DNA of 49,109 nucleotides, taken from Prosthecobacter gellanilyticus (GTDB lineage: Bacteria; Verrucomicrobiota; Verrucomicrobiia; Verrucomicrobiales; Verrucomicrobiaceae). Numbering within the stretch: the first letter of the stretch is position 1; every line of letters begins with the position of its first letter. Shown here one piece after another: positions 46,305 through 49,109 of this stretch. Both the position numbers and the translations under genes were made by a program. The stretch lies in NCBI RefSeq assembly GCF_007992435.1, contig NZ_BKAG01000051.1, positions 1 to 49,109 on the forward strand, written 5' to 3'. Below the pieces are notes generated by a model, which had not been told where the DNA came from, did not search any database, and saw nothing but the letters and a program-made list of their open reading frames with translations.

Positions 46305-48313
46305 CTTTCGAAGTTTCATTATTGTCGGATCAGACGCGACGGGACGAGATCTTTGCACTTTACCGTAAAGAGTCAGCGACTCTCGGTTTTATGCCGGAAG
46401 GGGCTTTTGAGCAGGCTATCGCAACGGAGCGAATCCTCATTTCCACAAGCAAAGAGGGACGCATTGTTGGCTATCTGTTTTTTAGAATCGCGCGAGGGAG
46501 AGCCGCTGTCGTGCATTTATGCACAGTACTCGAGGTTCGTGGGCAAGGGGTTGCAAAGCTGCTGGTTAACCGACTAAAACAAATTTCAGCGCACCTCGAT
46601 TGCATCACATTGAGATGCCGACGCGATTACTCGGCAAATGATCTTTGGCCACGCCTCGATTTTCTTCCACTTGCAAGCGTCAGAGGGCGTGGCGCTGATG
46701 GTGCAGAACTCACGATTTGGCATTATGATCATGGCCACCAAGACTTGTTATCAGTGGTTGGCGCTGAGAATGAGAAGACTAAAGTGGTTATCGATACCAA
46801 TGTATTTTTGGATCTTTCGTATCCCAGGCGTGAGCACCATTTGAAAGCAACAGGTCTAACCGCTTCATGGCTTGATGATATTTTAGATCTGGTTGTTACA
46901 CCGGAGATATACAATGATATTGACCGCTGTGAGGATGATGCGCAGCGCAAGGCATCACGTGATCTTCTTTTGAGGTATGAAATGATCCGCGCCCCGACTG
47001 CGGAAGTGTCTGAACTTGCATCGAGGTTAGCTGGGATATACCCCGAACTTGCTAAGACAGATCGTGGCCGGTCCGATTTAAAGCACATTGCGTACACAGT
47101 TACGGCAGGCGTGCGTTTCTTTGTCACCCGTGACGAGTTAGTCCTTTCCCTCGCTCCTGAGTTATTGCAGTCGTTCGATATTCAGGTGCTCAGCCCAGTT
47201 GAGCTCATAAGCATGCATGATGTTATCGATCGTGAATCGGAATATCAGCCACAGAAATTGTTGGGAACGAAACTCGTAACTTCGAATTTGAAGGCCTCCG
47301 ACATTGAGAGAGTTTGTGATGCATTTCGTGATAAGGCGAATGAGAAAATGCATCAATTTCGTTCAGGGCTTAGCGAGTTGTTGACGCATCCCCGTAGGTG
47401 CAGTGTTCGTCTGGTCGAGCAGGGAGGCGATCCCCTTTTGTTAGCCGGGATAGAGACGGCCGACGGCGGCGAGCTTATTAGAATGCTGCGTATCAGCGGG
47501 CACTCGATTGCTCCTACTGTTGCCAGGCACATATTAATGAATTTGATCCGAGAAGGGGCATTTTCCGCGCAGGAATTGATATCGTTAGACGACACGCACC
47601 TGAGCTGTGATGCCGTGCAAGCTCTCATAGAACTTGGCTTTGTCGCGACGGGTAAGCAGTGGATAAAGCCGTTGCTTCATGGATTCAAACCTATGGAGGA
47701 AATCTCGGAACTTCTTCGATCTCGAGGTATTTATGAAGGCTGGCGAACGCCGGATGAACTTGGCACGTTGATTTGGCCAGCCAAGATAGACGCCGAATCC
47801 CTACCTTGTTATCTTGTTCCAATCCAAGCGCAGTGGGCAGAGCACTTTTTTGATGATGAGTTGGCCTCGTTAAGGCTGCCGGGAATCTCAGACATTCGTA
47901 GTGAGCTACACTTGGGCGTTGAAGGCGTCTATTATAGCGCCAGCCGGAACAAGTTTTCCGCGCCGGGACACATTCTCTGGTATGTCAGCCTGGGATGTGA
48001 AGACTTGGGTAGTATGACTGTGAAGGCTGTGTCTCGCCTGCGTTCCTGGGTGCGAGATGGCCCCAAACAACTGTTCAGACAGTTTCAGAGGTTGGGCGTC
48101 TATAGCTGGAAGCAGGTGTATCAAACCGCAAATGAAGATGTGAACAAGAAAATCACTGCGCTTCGTTTCTCTCATACTGAGAGATTTAGGCGCCCTGTGA
48201 CTAGGTCGCAGCTTTCGGCGTTGGGAATCAAGGGAACCTTCCAAGGCCCAATGTCTGTTGATCACGAAGCGTTTAAGCGGATATACGAGTTAGGAACAGG
48301 AGCCACACCATGA
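46301..48313 (+). CDS. GNAT acetyltransferase-PIN ribonuclease fusion with C-terminal PUA-like region
   Basis: 670 aa. Residues 1-145 form a GNAT domain (GRIVGYLFFRIARGRAAVVHLCT-type strand; acetyl-CoA loop V-R-G-Q-G-V-A-K-L-L at 79-88). Residues 160-300 form a PIN domain with acidic residues D165 (VIDTNVFLD), E202 (TPEIYNDI), D259 (SDLKHIAYT) and D278 (FVTRDELVL), the usual metal-binding set. Residues about 330-480 are helical with no known motif. Residues about 500-640 (GHILWYVSLGC, LFRQFQRLGVYSWKQV) resemble PUA/EVE-like folds. Strong Shine-Dalgarno AGGGAGGT. It overlaps the ASCH gene (ATGA). AT-rich compared with its neighbours. An RNA-targeting toxin or modification enzyme is inferred. 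Confidence 0.75.
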   Translation: MTFEVSLLSDQTRRDEIFALYRKESATLGFMPEGAFEQAIATERILISTSKEGRIVGYLFFRIARGRAAVVHLCTVLEVRGQGVAKLLVNRLKQISAHLDCITLRCRRDYSANDLWPRLDFLPLASVRGRGADGAELTIWHYDHGHQDLLSVVGAENEKTKVVIDTNVFLDLSYPRREHHLKATGLTASWLDDILDLVVTPEIYNDIDRCEDDAQRKASRDLLLRYEMIRAPTAEVSELASRLAGIYPELAKTDRGRSDLKHIAYTVTAGVRFFVTRDELVLSLAPELLQSFDIQVLSPVELISMHDVIDRESEYQPQKLLGTKLVTSNLKASDIERVCDAFRDKANEKMHQFRSGLSELLTHPRRCSVRLVEQGGDPLLLAGIETADGGELIRMLRISGHSIAPTVARHILMNLIREGAFSAQELISLDDTHLSCDAVQALIELGFVATGKQWIKPLLHGFKPMEEISELLRSRGIYEGWRTPDELGTLIWPAKIDAESLPCYLVPIQAQWAEHFFDDELASLRLPGISDIRSELHLGVEGVYYSASRNKFSAPGHILWYVSLGCEDLGSMTVKAVSRLRSWVRDGPKQLFRQFQRLGVYSWKQVYQTANEDVNKKITALRFSHTERFRRPVTRSQLSALGIKGTFQGPMSVDHEAFKRIYELGTGATP

Positions 48314-48741
48314 CCCGAAATGCCGTATTGATGTCTATCAAACCCAGATACTCTGAAATGATCTTCTCGGGAGTGAAGACGATTGAGTTGCGGCGGGTGT
48401 GCCCGAAGTTGAAGCCTGGAGACCTTGTGATGGTATATGCTTCAGGGCCCCGAATGGCACTGGTCGGCGGGTTTGAGGTTGCTGGCATTGTCTCAGGAAC
48501 TCCACGAAGTGTTTATCGCAGTCATGGCAAAGACGCCGGGGTAACCCAGGCAGAATTTGATTCCTATTTCAGTGGCTGTAAAACAGCTTACGGCATCCAA
48601 ATAGCTAAGGCATGGACATTGAACGAAGAGGCTGAATTAAAGTCTCTCAGAAAGCAGGTTAGAGGATTCCATCCACCTCAATCCTATCGATACTTGCGTG
48701 GATCCGAACGCGAGATTTTATCGCCTGATTCGAGAGTGTGA
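48310..48741 (+). CDS. ASCH-domain protein (PUA-like RNA-binding fold)
   Basis: 143 aa. It begins M-T-R-N-A-V-L-M-S-I-K-P-R-Y, then F-S-G-V-K-T-I-E-L-R-R (G21-x-K23-T-x-E26-x-R28), the ASCH signature G-x-K-x-x-E-x-R, followed by L-K-P-G-D-L-V-M-V-Y-A-S-G-P and a beta-rich half with F-E-V-A-G-I-V. ASCH domains belong to the PUA-like RNA-binding class; one member, YqfB, hydrolyses N4-acetylcytidine, but its catalytic Thr position is Glu here. ATG overlaps the GNAT-PIN stop by 4 nt, so the two are co-translated. It ends 22 nt from the convergent DUF1553 stop. Confidence 0.82.
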   Translation: MTRNAVLMSIKPRYSEMIFSGVKTIELRRVCPKLKPGDLVMVYASGPRMALVGGFEVAGIVSGTPRSVYRSHGKDAGVTQAEFDSYFSGCKTAYGIQIAKAWTLNEEAELKSLRKQVRGFHPPQSYRYLRGSEREILSPDSRV

Positions 48742-48763
48742 TTGTTGCAGGACGGAAGTCACC

Positions 48764-49109
48764 TCACTCCGGATAAACAAACTCATTCAGATTCAGCACC
48801 ACCCGGCAAAGCTGCTCCAGAGACTCCTCTCGCAAAAACGCCCGCATCTTCGCCATCTCATCCTGGGAAGGTTCACGGCACAGCGCCAGCCGCCAAGTCA
48901 GTCGCACTTGTTGTTCGGCGTCATCATCCGCTTCACGTTTCAGTCTCGCGGCAAAATACCGGGCCTGCTCATTCACAAAATCGCTGTTGAACAGCGTCAG
49001 CGCCTGCGGAGCCACGGTGGTCACCTGGCGTTGCGGGCAGCTGCTCACCGTGTCGGCAAGGTCCAGCGTCTCCAGCATGGGGACCACGAGCCCGCGCTTG
49101 ATGAACATA
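48764..49109 (-). CDS. DUF1553 protein, C-terminal end only (gene runs off the window)
   Basis: About 114 residues of the C-terminus: L-D-L-A-D-T-V-S-S-C-P-Q-R-Q-V-T-T-V-A-P-Q, QALTLFNSDFVNEQARYFAARL, LALCREPSQDEM and the terminal NLNEFVYPE. This matches the DUF1553 end of DUF1549/DUF1553 proteins (compare 36857-38593). The start lies beyond 49109. It is the likely original upstream partner of DUF1501 copy 4. Confidence 0.88.
   Translation of the reverse strand, partial: MFIKRGLVVPMLETLDLADTVSSCPQRQVTTVAPQALTLFNSDFVNEQARYFAARLKREADDDAEQQVRLTWRLALCREPSQDEMAKMRAFLREESLEQLCRVVLNLNEFVYPE

Noticed and set aside
48310..48741. ASCH protein called an N4-acetylcytidine amidohydrolase
   Set aside because: The Lys is kept in G-V-K-T-I-E, but the position of the catalytic Thr of YqfB is Glu here, so only the fold, not the activity, can be stated.

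Overview
The window looks like a chromosomal segment from a GC-rich member of the Verrucomicrobiota (Prosthecobacter/Verrucomicrobium-like). The reasons are four DUF1501 proteins with twin-arginine starts, two DUF1549/DUF1553 proteins, long secreted proteins of unknown role, and many short palindromic intergenic repeats. This assignment rests on gene content and style only; there is no rRNA or other phylogenetic marker. No tRNA, rRNA or CRISPR array was seen.

Layout. 60-4707: a two-component pair with a discoidin-like sensor, a small methyltransferase, a pseudopilin and a LysR regulator. 4718-11923 (minus): a Yej/Opp-type peptide ABC importer operon (oppB-oppC-oppA-oppD-hicA-hicB-oppF) with a HicAB toxin-antitoxin pair embedded between the two ATPase genes. 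12098-19245: a PDZ protein, a lipoprotein, a polysaccharide pyruvyl transferase-like protein, MazG, thioredoxin with a clear terminator, a DUF6530-like protein behind a palindromic operator, a prokaryotic glutamate-receptor-like channel and an orphan. 19246-23668: a repeat-rich region in which 10-bp-periodic repeat clusters and a 29-bp inverted repeat lie in mirror orientation around an AT-rich DUF4209/HEPN-like gene and a TVP38 membrane protein. 23669-29054: a YdeI-like protein, an ECF sigma/anti-sigma/secreted protein operon, a membrane protein, two tiny hydrophilic proteins and DUF1501 copy 1. 29208-32389: polyphosphate kinase 2 and a GAF-HlyD fusion. 32553-36749: an iron/heme/flavin block (flavodoxin, HmuS-like protein, AraC regulator, ApbE, FMN-binding protein) with Fur-like boxes. 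36857-40007: a DUF1501-DUF1553 operon. 40131-40532: a dispersed repeat abutting a solitary AbrB-type antitoxin and a probable toxin remnant. 40585-43745: a kelch-like protein, DUF1501 and matrixin-like protease operon. 43842-49109: a metallophosphoesterase, DUF1501 copy 4, then an AT-rich opposite-strand cassette (small ORF, GNAT-PIN protein, ASCH protein) that separates this DUF1501 from a DUF1553 gene running off the window end.

The best candidate for an undescribed system is the GNAT-PIN / ASCH cassette at 46176-48741. It combines an acetyltransferase, a metal-dependent RNase fold and an RNA-binding/PUA-like fold in overlapping genes of foreign composition. Second is the DUF4209/HEPN-like gene framed by mirrored 10-bp-periodic repeats. 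Domain names come from recognition of motifs in the translations, not from database searches.
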